DNA of 64,000 bases from Serinibacter arcticus (GTDB lineage: Bacteria; Actinomycetota; Actinomycetes; Actinomycetales; Beutenbergiaceae). Below the pieces are notes generated by a model. It did not search any database. It saw only the letters and a list, made by a program, of their open reading frames with translations, and was not told the origin of the DNA. The stretch's first letter is position 1. The number at the start of each line of letters is the position of its first letter. The DNA is taken from the NCBI RefSeq assembly GCF_003121705.1, contig NZ_PYHR01000002.1, forward strand, positions 496,001-560,000, in the 5' to 3' direction. Position numbers and translations under genes: made by a program. Below are positions 48,866 to 57,416 of this stretch, piece by piece.

Positions 48866-49729
48866 TCAGGCCCGGGTGGCGGCCTCGAGGGCCGCCCGCA
48901 TCGCATCGACCGGCGCGGGCAGGCCCGTCATCAGGCGGACCTGCTCGGCCGCCTGGTGCAGCAGCATCAGCGACCCCGGGGCGACGGCACCGCCGGCGCC
49001 CGACCACACGGCCGCGAGGGCGGTGGGCCACGGGTCGTAGATGACGTCGAGCAGGGTCTGCCCCGGGCGGAGCCGCCGCTCCCCCAGGACGGTGGCCAGC
49101 TCGGCGGCGACCGGGTCGGCCGCCCCGGCGACGGCGGTCTGCACGACGAGGTCGGCGTCCGCGATCAGGTCGGCGGCGTGGTCGAACCGCCGCAGGGTGA
49201 CGTCGACGCCCATCCGGTGCGCGGCCTGGAGCAGGCCGGCGGCACGGGCCTGGGACCGCACGCACACGACCGGCGTCGTCACCCCGAGCTCGGCCAGGGC
49301 GGCGAGAACGGCCGCGGCCGTCCCCCCGGCCCCGAGCACGACGGCGGTGCGCGCCGGGGGCGTTCCGGCGGGACGAACCTCGCGCAGCGCCTCGGCGGCG
49401 CCGTGCACGTCGGTGTTGGCCGCGACCAGGAGGCGGTGCGGTCCCGACGCGGTCACGAGGACCGTGTTGGCGGCGCCGACCGTGCGGGCCAGGGGCTCCA
49501 CGACGTCGGCCGCCTCGAGCACCGCGTGCTTGTGGGGCATGGTGACCGACAGCCCGAGCCACCCGGCGTCGAGCCCCGCCAGCAGGCCCGGGGCCCCGCC
49601 GTCGGGCACGTCGATCGCCTCGTAGGTGTGCGGCAGCCCGAGGGCGGCGTACGCCGCCCGGTGCAGCACGGGCGAGAGGCTGTGGCCGACCGGGTGGCCG
49701 ATCACGGCGGCGCGACGGGGCGTCAGCAC
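48866..49729 (-). CDS. aroE: Shikimate dehydrogenase
   Basis: NADPH-dependent reduction of 3-dehydroshikimate. The 287-aa protein has IGHPVGHSLSPVLHRAAY (shikimate site), SVTMPHKHAVLEAA with the catalytic Lys, NTDVHGAAEAL with the catalytic Asp, nucleotide-binding VVLGAGGTAAAVLAAL, and LDVIYDPWPT. The GTG at 49729 overlaps the mltG stop by 7 nt. A GTG at 49762 would only add residues within mltG. Confidence 0.93.
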   Translation of the reverse strand: MLTPRRAAVIGHPVGHSLSPVLHRAAYAALGLPHTYEAIDVPDGGAPGLLAGLDAGWLGLSVTMPHKHAVLEAADVVEPLARTVGAANTVLVTASGPHRLLVAANTDVHGAAEALREVRPAGTPPARTAVVLGAGGTAAAVLAALAELGVTTPVVCVRSQARAAGLLQAAHRMGVDVTLRRFDHAADLIADADLVVQTAVAGAADPVAAELATVLGERRLRPGQTLLDVIYDPWPTALAAVWSGAGGAVAPGSLMLLHQAAEQVRLMTGLPAPVDAMRAALEAATRA

Positions 49730-50916
49730 ACCGAGCCAGCCGCCGTCCACTCCGCGTACCACGTCTGGAACTCCGCGCGGATGACCGAGAACTCCTCGGT
49801 GCTGTCGGTGAACCTCGTCTCCTGGGTGCAGAGGTTCACGGTGACGAAGTAGAGCCAGGGGCCCTCCTCGGGAGCGACTCCCGCAGCCATCGCGGCCGTG
49901 TCGACGGCCCCGATCGGCGATGGCGGCAGGCCCGGGTTCAGACGCGTGTTGTACGGGTCCTGGTTGGTGTTGTGCTCGTTGCCCGGGAGCTGCACGCCCG
50001 GGTTCTGGCGGTCCCAGGAGTAGCGCAGCGTCGAGTCCATGCCCAGCGTCGGGAAGTTGCCGATGTTCTCGGGCGCCATGCGGTTGGCGATCACGCGGGA
50101 GACCTTGCCGAAGTCGGCCTCGCTGACCTCACGGGTGGCGATCGACCCGACGGTGAGCACGCGGAGTCGGTCGTCGGGAGCCACGCCCAGCGCGTCCAGC
50201 TCCGCGATCGTGCGGTCGTAGGCCTGCGCGACGATCTCGCCCGGTCCCTGCCCGGGGGCGGCGGAGTACGTGCCCGGGTAGAGCCACCCCTCCATCGGGT
50301 CGAGCGCGTCCGGGTTCGTGTTCGGCGGACCCTCGAGACCGAGCGCCGGGTAGTCGTGCGCGGCGGCCTCGACGTCGGCGACGGTGACGCCGAACGCGTC
50401 GGCGAGCCGCTGGTAGACCTGGTCGGAGCGCCACCCCTCGGGGATGGTGATCCGCGTGTCGGCCCGACGGTTGGGGTCGAGCAGCGCCGTCACGGCGTCA
50501 GCGGCCCGCATCTCCAGCGGGAGCTTGTAGAAGCCCGGCTGGATCCCGGTGGCGTTGACGTTGGCGGTGTGCGCCGACGTGAACGCGTCGACCGTGGCAA
50601 CGACCCCGTTGGACTGCAGGATCTGCCCGATCGCCGCGCCGGTCGCCCCCTGCGGGATCTCGACCACGACCTCACCCTGGCCGGGGCCGGGGAAGTCCGT
50701 CATGGTGGCGGTCGGCGCGGCGCCCGTGTCGAAGAGGGGCGGGATGACCCGGACGGCCAGCACGGTGAGCCCGCCGAGGATCACGATCATCACGAGGAAG
50801 CTCGCGAGCGACCGACGGCGTCGCTTCGGGCGGGGGGCGCTGGCGACGGGGGCGCGCCGGCTCCGGCGCTCGTCGCCGTCGTGGTGGGACGGGGAGTCCC
50901 CGAACAGGTCAGTCAC
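49723..50916 (-). CDS. mltG: Endolytic murein transglycosylase
   Basis: MltG cuts nascent glycan strands and may set their length. At 397 aa: a cytosolic Arg-rich head, one membrane helix (SFLVMIVILGGLTVLAVRV), a LysM-like segment, and a YceG domain with LTVGSIATREVSEADFGKVS (catalytic Glu) and YNTRLNPGLPPSPI. GTG start overlapping the ruvX stop. The Asp/Ser-rich N-terminal head is typical of actinobacterial MltG. Confidence 0.94.
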   Translation of the reverse strand: MTDLFGDSPSHHDGDERRSRRAPVASAPRPKRRRRSLASFLVMIVILGGLTVLAVRVIPPLFDTGAAPTATMTDFPGPGQGEVVVEIPQGATGAAIGQILQSNGVVATVDAFTSAHTANVNATGIQPGFYKLPLEMRAADAVTALLDPNRRADTRITIPEGWRSDQVYQRLADAFGVTVADVEAAAHDYPALGLEGPPNTNPDALDPMEGWLYPGTYSAAPGQGPGEIVAQAYDRTIAELDALGVAPDDRLRVLTVGSIATREVSEADFGKVSRVIANRMAPENIGNFPTLGMDSTLRYSWDRQNPGVQLPGNEHNTNQDPYNTRLNPGLPPSPIGAVDTAAMAAGVAPEEGPWLYFVTVNLCTQETRFTDSTEEFSVIRAEFQTWYAEWTAAGSVC

Positions 50917-51401
50917 GGTGTCGCACCCTTCGCTGCTGAGGCCCCCGCCTTCACGAGCTGGCCGGGTTCACGGCCAGTGGAGCGCTCCGAGTCGAGCGCG
51001 TGCTGCAGCACGATCACTGCAGCCACCTGGTCTACCACGGCTCGCTGGGAGCGAGATCCGAGACCGGAGGCGGTCATGGCCTGGTGGGCCGTGGCCGAGG
51101 TGAAGCGTTCGTCGACCATCCGGATCGGCACGCCGGGGATCCGGCGGGCGAGCGTCCGGGCGTAGCTGCGTGCGAGGCCGGCGGCCTGGCGGTTGCGGCC
51201 GTCGAGCGAACGCGGCAGCCCGACGACGACCTCGAACGCCTCAAGTTCCGCGACGATCGCCGCGATGCGCTCCGTGCCGTCGTCCGTCGCCGTCCGCGCG
51301 ACGGTCTCGACCGGGGTGGCGAGGATGCCGTCGGGGTCGGAGCGCGCGACGCCGACGCGCACGCTCCCCACGTCGACGGCCACGCGCACCCCGCGCCGCA
51401 C
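50913..51401 (-). CDS. ruvX: Putative pre-16S rRNA nuclease (YqgF/RuvX)
   Basis: A 162-aa RNase H-fold protein thought to mature the 16S rRNA 5' end. It has RVAVDVGSVRVGVARSDPDG, VVVGLPRSLDGR, and VDERFTSATAHQAM with the usual acidic residues. The GTG start lies 2 nt after the alaS stop. The alaS-ruvX-mltG-aroE order is the standard actinobacterial one. Confidence 0.93.
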   Translation of the reverse strand: MRRGVRVAVDVGSVRVGVARSDPDGILATPVETVARTATDDGTERIAAIVAELEAFEVVVGLPRSLDGRNRQAAGLARSYARTLARRIPGVPIRMVDERFTSATAHQAMTASGLGSRSQRAVVDQVAAVIVLQHALDSERSTGREPGQLVKAGASAAKGATP

Positions 51402-51403
51402 GA

Positions 51404-54085
51404 TCAGGCCGCTCCGATGATCGAGCGCACCGTCGTCGCGACGCCCGCGAGGGCGCCCGGCAGGGCCGTGGCGTTCGTCCCGCCGCCCTGCGCGACGTCG
51501 TCGCGCCCGCCGCCCTTGCCGCCGAGCTCGGCGGCGAGGGTGCGGACGAGGTCACCGGCGCGCACCCCGCGGTCGCGGGCGTCGGGAGACGTGGCGACGA
51601 CGATCGCGGCGCGACCCTTCGCCACGCCCCCCACGACCACGACGGCGTTCGAGCCGAGGCGGTCGCGCAGGTCGAGCGCGAGGGTGCGGACGTCGTCGGC
51701 GCCGGAGACCACGCCGAGGTCGTGCGCGAGGACGCGGACGCCGTCGACGTCCTGCGCCGCGGCCACGAGGCTCGAGGCCCCGGCCAGCAGCTGGGCCTGA
51801 CGCAGCGAGGCGACCTCGCGCTCGGCCTCCTTCAGCCGCGCCAGCAGCCCGGCGATGCGGTCGGGCAGCTCCTCGCTGCGTGCGCCCACCATCGAGGACA
51901 GCTGCGAGACGAGCACCTGCTCCTTGGCGTGGAAGCGGGTGGCGGCGTCGCCCACGAGGGCGTCGACGCGGCGGACACCGGAGCCGATGGAGGCCTCACC
52001 GAGCAGCGTGACCGGGCCGAGGTGTCCGGTGGAGGCGACGTGGGTACCGGCGCACAGCTCGCGCGACCAGTCACCACCGATCTCGACGACGCGAACCTTG
52101 TCGCCGTACTTCTCGCCGAACAGCGCCATCGCGCCGAGCGCGCGGGCGTCCTCGATGCCCATCGTGCGGTCGGAGACCGACAGGTCCTCGGCCGCCCGCG
52201 TGTTCACGCGCTCGGAGATCTCCGCCAGGGCGCCGGCGGGCGGCTGGCTCCCGGCGCGGAAGTCGAACCGGAGCCGGTGCGGCGCGTTCTCGCTCCCGGC
52301 CTGGGTGGCGTTCTCGCCGAGCGTCTCGCGCAGCGCCTTGTGCACCAGGTGCGTGGCGGTGTGGGCGCGCGCGATCGCGCGCCGACGCTGCGTGTCGATG
52401 CTCGCGACGCCGGTGCCGTCGAGGCCGATCTCGCCCTCGACGAGGCGTCCGCGGTGCACGCTCAGCCCCTTGATCGGGGCCTGGACGTCGTCCACCTCGA
52501 CGATGCCGCCGCCGTCGAGCACGATCTGGCCCTGGTCGGCGAGCTGGCCGCCGGCCTCGGCGTAGAACGGTGTGCGGTCGAGCACGACCTCCACGTCGGC
52601 GGGAGCGACCGCGTGCGGGACGCCGACCCCGCCGGCCAGGAGGCCGACGACGCGCACGCGCGCCGTCGCGTCGGTGTAGCCGAGGAACTCCACCGGCGAG
52701 GCGAGATCGCCCGCGAGCGCGGTGTAGACGGACGTGTCGACGTGACCGGTCTTCTTGGTCAGGGCGTCGGCGCGGGCGCGCTGGCGCTGCTCCTGCATCA
52801 GGGAGCGGAACGCCTCGGTGTCGATCGCGACGCCCTGCTCGGCCGCCATCTCGACCGTGAGGTCGATCGGGAAGCCGTAGGTGTCGTGCAGCTTGAAGGC
52901 GTCCTCCCCGCCGAGGACGGTGCCGCCCGCGTCGCGGACGCGGCGCACCGCCGAGTCGAGGATCGTGGTGCCCGACTCGAGGGTCCGGCGGAACGCCTCC
53001 TCCTCGCCGTAGATGATCGAGGCGATGCGCTCGGCGTCCGCCTCGAGCTCGGGGTAGGACTCCTTCATCGCCTCGAGCGAGACGGGCAGGAGCTCGGGGA
53101 GCGACGGCGTCGTGACGCCGAGCAGGCGCATCGCGCGCACGGCGCGGCGCAGCAGGCGGCGCAGCACGTAGCCGCGGCCCTCGTTGGACGGCCGCACGCC
53201 GTCGCCCACGAGCATGAGCGCGGAGCGGACGTGGTCGGCGACCACGCGGAGGCGGACGTCGTCCTCGCCACCGGCGCCGTAGACCTTGCCCGACAGCTCC
53301 TGGGCGCGAGCGATGACGGGGTAGACCTCGTCGATCTCGTACATGTTCGCCTTGCCCTGCTTGAGGAAGGCGATGCGCTCGAGGCCGGCACCGGTGTCGA
53401 TGGCCTTGGAGTCGAGCTCCTTGATCAGCGGGTAGCTCTTGCCGGAGCCCTCGCCGCGCAGGAACTGGTCGAAGACGAGGTTCCAGATCTCCAGGTACCG
53501 GTCGCCGCCGGGGTCGACGTTGCCACCGACCGCGTCGGGTCCGAACTCGGGACCGCGGTCGTAGTGGAACTCCGCGCACGGGCCGGCGGGCCCGGGCTGG
53601 CCGGTGTCCCAGAAGTTCTCCTCGCGCGGCAGGCGCACGATCTGGGCGGGGTCGACCCCGACCTTGACGAGCGCGGCAGCGGCGTCCTCGTCCTCCTCCC
53701 AGATGGTCACCCACATCCGGGAGCCGTCGAAGGCGAGCTTGCCCTCGTCCTCCGGTCCGGTGAGGAACTCCCAGGCGAGCTCGACGGCCCCCTCCTTGAA
53801 GTAGTCACCGAAGGAGAAGTTGCCCATCATCTGGAAGAACGTGCCGTGCCGCGTCGTGCGGCCGACGTTCTCGATGTCGTTGGTGCGGATGCACTTCTGC
53901 ACGCTCGCGGCGCGCGGGTACGGCGCCGGCTCCGTCCCGATGATGTACGGGATGAACGGCACCATGCCGGCGATCGTGAACAGGATCGACGGGTCGGGCG
54001 AGATCAGCGAGGCGCTGGGCACGATGGTGTGCCCCCTGCCGGAGAAGTAGTCGAGATAGCGGCGACGGATGTCGGCGGTGCGCAT
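51404..54085 (-). CDS. alaS: Alanyl-tRNA synthetase
   Basis: An 893-aa class II synthetase. The N-terminal catalytic domain begins MRTADIRRRYLDYFSGRGHT, with FTIAGMVPF and TTRHGTFFQMMGNFSFGDYF. The editing domain has ARAHTATHLVHKALRETLG and CAGTHVASTGHLGPV, giving the metal-binding His/Cys. The C-terminal oligomerisation/C-Ala domain has GGKGGGRDDVAQGG. ATG start. It ends close to ruvX. Confidence 0.97.
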   Translation of the reverse strand: MRTADIRRRYLDYFSGRGHTIVPSASLISPDPSILFTIAGMVPFIPYIIGTEPAPYPRAASVQKCIRTNDIENVGRTTRHGTFFQMMGNFSFGDYFKEGAVELAWEFLTGPEDEGKLAFDGSRMWVTIWEEDEDAAAALVKVGVDPAQIVRLPREENFWDTGQPGPAGPCAEFHYDRGPEFGPDAVGGNVDPGGDRYLEIWNLVFDQFLRGEGSGKSYPLIKELDSKAIDTGAGLERIAFLKQGKANMYEIDEVYPVIARAQELSGKVYGAGGEDDVRLRVVADHVRSALMLVGDGVRPSNEGRGYVLRRLLRRAVRAMRLLGVTTPSLPELLPVSLEAMKESYPELEADAERIASIIYGEEEAFRRTLESGTTILDSAVRRVRDAGGTVLGGEDAFKLHDTYGFPIDLTVEMAAEQGVAIDTEAFRSLMQEQRQRARADALTKKTGHVDTSVYTALAGDLASPVEFLGYTDATARVRVVGLLAGGVGVPHAVAPADVEVVLDRTPFYAEAGGQLADQGQIVLDGGGIVEVDDVQAPIKGLSVHRGRLVEGEIGLDGTGVASIDTQRRRAIARAHTATHLVHKALRETLGENATQAGSENAPHRLRFDFRAGSQPPAGALAEISERVNTRAAEDLSVSDRTMGIEDARALGAMALFGEKYGDKVRVVEIGGDWSRELCAGTHVASTGHLGPVTLLGEASIGSGVRRVDALVGDAATRFHAKEQVLVSQLSSMVGARSEELPDRIAGLLARLKEAEREVASLRQAQLLAGASSLVAAAQDVDGVRVLAHDLGVVSGADDVRTLALDLRDRLGSNAVVVVGGVAKGRAAIVVATSPDARDRGVRAGDLVRTLAAELGGKGGGRDDVAQGGGTNATALPGALAGVATTVRSIIGAA

Positions 54086-54145
54086 CAGGATCCTCGGGTC
54101 GTGGCGACGGGACCGGGCTCGGGGCCCGGACGGGCGTGGGGGACG

Positions 54146-54472
54146 TCAGAACTCGTCGTCGACGTCCCACGGGTCGGCGGCGGGGCGACCCTGGCGGCGG
54201 GCCGAGCGGCCGGCGCGGTGGGTACGGGCCTCGGCGACGTCCTCCGGGGCGGCCAGGAGGTCGGCCGACAGCCGGTCCTCCTGCTCGCGCATCGCGGCGG
54301 CGAGCTCGCCGCCGACGGCGCGGATCTCGTCGACGCCGCGGTTGAGCGCGTCGACGAGTCCGGTGGTGGTCATGGTGCGCGCGACGGAGTCGGCGGCCGA
54401 GCGGGCGCGTCCGAGCTGGACCAGGACGGCGACGGCGACGGCGGCTCCGGCGACCGCCCAGACGGCCTTCAT
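54146..54472 (-). CDS. Small membrane-anchored protein paired with DUF948
   Basis: 108 aa, with one N-terminal hydrophobic helix (VWAVAGAAVAVAVLVQLG), then a charged helical region (LNRGVDEIRAVGGELAAAMREQEDRLS) and a basic/acidic tail ending DPWDVDDEF. It overlaps the DUF948 gene by 4 nt (ATGA) and precedes alaS. The pair is conserved at this place in many Micrococcales. Function is unknown. Confidence 0.8.
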   Translation of the reverse strand: MKAVWAVAGAAVAVAVLVQLGRARSAADSVARTMTTTGLVDALNRGVDEIRAVGGELAAAMREQEDRLSADLLAAPEDVAEARTHRAGRSARRQGRPAADPWDVDDEF

Positions 54473-54834
54473 CCGTTCCGCCCGCGGCGACGGGAGACGA
54501 CGGCGCGCACGGCGTAGCTGAACGAGGCCGCCTTGATCAGGGGCCGGGCCACGGTGGCGGAGACGAGCGTCGTGAGCGCGGAGACGTTGGTGCCGATCTC
54601 GGCGGCCGAGGTTGTGACGGTGTCGACCTTCGCGAGCTGCGCGTTGGCGCCCCGCACCGTCTCGGCGGCCTCGTCGATCACGGGGAGCGTGTGCTCCGTG
54701 AACTGCGCCACCGTGCTGCGAGTCTCCTCGAGCACGGCGCCGAGCTTGAGCAGGGGCACCGCGATCGCGATGACGAGGGCGACGAAGGCCACGGCTGCGA
54801 CGAGGCCCGCGATGTCACCGAGGGATACCGACAC
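54469..54834 (-). CDS. DUF948-family membrane protein
   Basis: 121 aa. One N-terminal transmembrane helix (DIAGLVAAVAFVALVIAIAV) is followed by a coiled-coil-like stretch (LPVIDEAAETVRGANAQLAKVDTVTTSAAEI) and a basic C-terminus (SRRRGRNG). This is the DUF948 pattern. The GTG at 54834 has AGAGGT upstream. Function is unknown; it lies between rpsD and alaS. Confidence 0.85.
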   Translation of the reverse strand: MSVSLGDIAGLVAAVAFVALVIAIAVPLLKLGAVLEETRSTVAQFTEHTLPVIDEAAETVRGANAQLAKVDTVTTSAAEIGTNVSALTTLVSATVARPLIKAASFSYAVRAVVSRRRGRNG

Positions 54835-54966
54835 GTTCCACCTCTGGGGGTCTGCGGTCCTGCACGGACCGGGGATCTGGTCAGGGCTGTGGTGGTCAGG
54901 CTGCGTCAGGGGCGGCAGCTCGGGTGCGGCCACGGCGGGCCACCTCGCGAGACTACCCGCTGGAGA

Positions 54967-55000
54967 CACGTGTGCCCCGGCTCTCACCGGGGCACACGTG
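54967..55000 (-). terminator. Strong hairpin terminator after rpsD
   Basis: CACGTGTGCCCCGG (54967-54980) and CCGGGGCACACGTG (54987-55000) pair perfectly over 14 bp with a 6-nt loop, 32 nt past the rpsD stop codon. No long U tract follows. It separates rpsD from the DUF948-alaS unit. Confidence 0.8.
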
Positions 55001-55032
55001 ACGGATTCGGCTCGACGCGGAGCCGGAGCGGA

Positions 55033-55656
55033 TCAGCGGGCGTAGAGCTCGACGATCAGCTGGACCTCGGCGGTCACGGGGACCTCCGCGCGCTTCGGGG
55101 CGCGCACCAGCGTGGCGCGCAGCTTCTCGAGGTCGACCTCGAGGTAGCCGGGCAGCTGGGGCAGGACGTCGCGGTGGGCGCCGGCGGCGGCGACCTGGAA
55201 CGGCGTCGTCGTCTGGCTCTTCGGCTTGACCTGGATGGTCTGACCCGGCTTCACGCGGAAGGAGGGACGGTCCACGAGCTTGCCGTCGACGAGGATGTGA
55301 CGGTGGACGACCGCCTGGCGGGCCTGCGCCGTCGTGCGGGCGAAGCCCGAACGGAGCACGAGGGCGTCGAGACGCACCTCGAGCAGCTCGACGAAGGTGT
55401 CACCGGTCAGACCCGGGAGCTTGCGGGCCTCCTCGAAGGTGTTGCGGAACTGCGCCTCGCGGATGCCGTACTGGGCGCGCAGACGCTGCTTCTCCTTCAG
55501 GCGGACGGCGTAGTCGCTCTCCTGGCGCTTGCGCGCACGGCCGTGGACGCCGGGCGGGTAGGGGCGCTTCTCGAAGGCGCGGGCGGCCTTCGGGGTGAGC
55601 GGGATGCCGAGGGCGCGCGAGAGGCGCACCTGGTTACGGGCGCGTGCAGATGCCAC
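55033..55656 (-). CDS. rpsD: 30S ribosomal protein S4
   Basis: 207 aa, primary 16S rRNA-binding protein. It has KRPYPPGVHGRARKRQESDYAVRLKEKQRLR-type sequence, then the S4 RNA-binding domain LEVRLDALVLRSGFARTTAQARQAV and GHILVDGK-like RHILVDGKLVDRPS. It lacks the zinc-binding cysteines (C-minus form). GTG start with GGAAG about 9 nt upstream. It lies apart from the main ribosomal operon. Confidence 0.97.
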   Translation of the reverse strand: MASARARNQVRLSRALGIPLTPKAARAFEKRPYPPGVHGRARKRQESDYAVRLKEKQRLRAQYGIREAQFRNTFEEARKLPGLTGDTFVELLEVRLDALVLRSGFARTTAQARQAVVHRHILVDGKLVDRPSFRVKPGQTIQVKPKSQTTTPFQVAAAGAHRDVLPQLPGYLEVDLEKLRATLVRAPKRAEVPVTAEVQLIVELYAR

Positions 55657-55852
55657 GTGTGTCTACTTCCTGTCTCGTTGTCACACCACCGGGCACGGGC
55701 GCCGCGGTGGAGTGGGACCGACCGATACCGGGTCCGGACCAGCGGTCCGGGCGGCGAGGTGGCTAAGGCCCCAGGGAGCCGGCCGGGAGCGAGTCCCGCC
55801 AGGCAACCGCAACAGTCTAGCGGACACCAGACCCCCGCCGGTCCCCACCCCC
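55657..55852. other. rpsD upstream region
   Basis: About 196 nt without a gene. On the minus strand TAGACT (55819-55814) is a candidate -10 for rpsD but no good -35 is seen. GGTCCGG/CCGGACC at 55734-55758 could form part of a leader structure. S4 is autoregulatory in other bacteria; no clear homologous site is recognised here. Confidence 0.3.
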
Positions 55853-56028
55853 GGTCGCGAGGCCCTTCCGGTGCGGTCGCGAGGCCCTTCCGGTGCGGTC
55901 GCGAGGCCCTTCCGGTGCGGTCGCGAGGCCCTTCCGGTGCGGTCGCGAGGCCCTTCCGGTGCGGTCGCGAGGCCCTTCCGGTGCGGTCGCGAGGCCCTTC
56001 CGGTGCGGTCGCGAGGCCCTACGGGTGC
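55853..56028. repeat. 22-bp tandem repeat, 8 copies
   Basis: The unit GGTCGCGAGGCCCTTCCGGT plus GC occurs head to tail from 55853: seven identical copies, then an eighth (56007-56028) with three changes. The period of 22 is not a multiple of three and it begins directly after the rarA stop codon, so it is non-coding. It is identical enough to suggest recent expansion. Confidence 0.95.
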
Positions 56029-57387
56029 TCAGTCCTTCGCGCCGCCGTCGAGGATCTGCCTGATCCGCGCGAGTCGCGGACCGACCTGCGCCTCGAACCC
56101 CCGGCCCGTGGGCTCGTAGTACCGCGCCTCCTCGAGACCCTCTGGCGCGTAGGTCTGGGTGGCGACGCCGTGCGGCGTGTCGTGCGCGTAGACGTAGTCC
56201 TGCCCGTGGCCCAGCCGCTTGGCGCCGGAGTAGTGCGCGTCGCGGAGGTGGAACGGCACCGCCCCGCCCTTCCCGGCGGCGACGTCGGCCATCGCCGCGT
56301 TGATCGCGGTATAGGAGGCGTTCGACTTCGGGGCGGTCGCCACGTGAACGACGGCCTGGGCCAGCACGATGCGCGCCTCCGGCATCCCGATGAAGGACAC
56401 GGCCTGGAACGCGGAGACCGCCGTCGCGAGCGCGCTCGGGTCGGCCATCCCGACCTCCTCGCTCGCCGCGATGACGATCCGGCGCGCGACGAAGCGGGGG
56501 TCCTCCCCCGCCGTCAGCATGCGGGCCAGGTAGTGCAGGGCGGCGTCGACGTCGCTCCCCCGCATCGACTTGATGAAGGCGCTGGCGACGTCGTAGTGCT
56601 GATCGCCGTCGCGGTCGTAGCGCACGGCGGCGATGTCGACGGCGCGCTCGACCGACGTCAGCGAGATCTCCGTCTCCCCCACCTCGTGGGCGGTGCCGGC
56701 CGCCGCCTCCAGCACGGTGAGCGCCTTGCGCGCGTCCGGGCCGACCAGGCGCAGGAGGTGCGCGGCGGCGTCGTCGGCCAGGGTGTACGCGCCGTCCAGA
56801 CCTCGCGGGTCGTCCAGCGCGCGCTGGACGAGGGCCGCGACGTCCTCGGGCTCGAGCGGTCGCAGCGTGAGCAGGAGCGAGCGGGACAGCAGCGGGGAGA
56901 TGACGGAGAAGCTCGGGTTCTCGGTGGTCGCCGCGACGAGGGTGACGAGCCGGTTCTCGACGCTCGGGAGCAGCGCGTCCTGCTGGGTCTTGGAGAAGCG
57001 GTGGACCTCGTCCACGAACAGGACCGTCTCCTGGCCACCGCCCGCGAGCCGCCGTCGGGCGTCCTCGATCACGGCCCTGACGTCCTTGACTCCGGCCGTG
57101 ACGGCCGAGAGCTCCACGAAGCGGCGGTCCGCCGCCGTCGCCATCAGGTAGGCCAGCGTGGTCTTGCCGGTGCCCGGCGGACCCCACAGCACGACCGACG
57201 TCGGCGGGACGGCTCCGGGCTGCTGACCCTCGACCAGTCGGCGCAGCGGGGAGCCGGGCCGCAGGAGGTGCTCCTGCCCCAGGACCTCCTCGACGTTGGC
57301 CGGTCGCATGCGCACCGCGAGGGGGGCGTCGGCCCTCACCCGGGGGGTGCCTGAGACGTCACGGCCAGCGGCCTCGAACAGATCCAC
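56029..57387 (-). CDS. rarA: Replication-associated recombination protein A (AAA+ ATPase)
   Basis: 452 aa, RarA/MgsA, acts at stalled replication forks. Walker A is [18 protein letters not shown], Walker [21 protein letters not shown], sensor 1 [11 protein letters not shown]. The C-terminal tetramerisation region reads [20 protein letters not shown] and [13 protein letters not shown]. The GTG at 57387 follows TACGCT by 6 nt, so it may be leaderless. It is divergent from the MMPL gene, 29 nt away. Confidence 0.95.
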   Translation of the reverse strand: MDLFEAAGRDVSGTPRVRADAPLAVRMRPANVEEVLGQEHLLRPGSPLRRLVEGQQPGAVPPTSVVLWGPPGTGKTTLAYLMATAADRRFVELSAVTAGVKDVRAVIEDARRRLAGGGQETVLFVDEVHRFSKTQQDALLPSVENRLVTLVAATTENPSFSVISPLLSRSLLLTLRPLEPEDVAALVQRALDDPRGLDGAYTLADDAAAHLLRLVGPDARKALTVLEAAAGTAHEVGETEISLTSVERAVDIAAVRYDRDGDQHYDVASAFIKSMRGSDVDAALHYLARMLTAGEDPRFVARRIVIAASEEVGMADPSALATAVSAFQAVSFIGMPEARIVLAQAVVHVATAPKSNASYTAINAAMADVAAGKGGAVPFHLRDAHYSGAKRLGHGQDYVYAHDTPHGVATQTYAPEGLEEARYYEPTGRGFEAQVGPRLARIRQILDGGAKD

Positions 57388-57416
57388 CCAGGAAGCGTAC
57401 GTGGGAGAGTTGACCC

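Noticed and set aside
55853-56028. CRISPR array
   Set aside because: The 22-bp units are contiguous with no spacers, and no cas genes are in the window.
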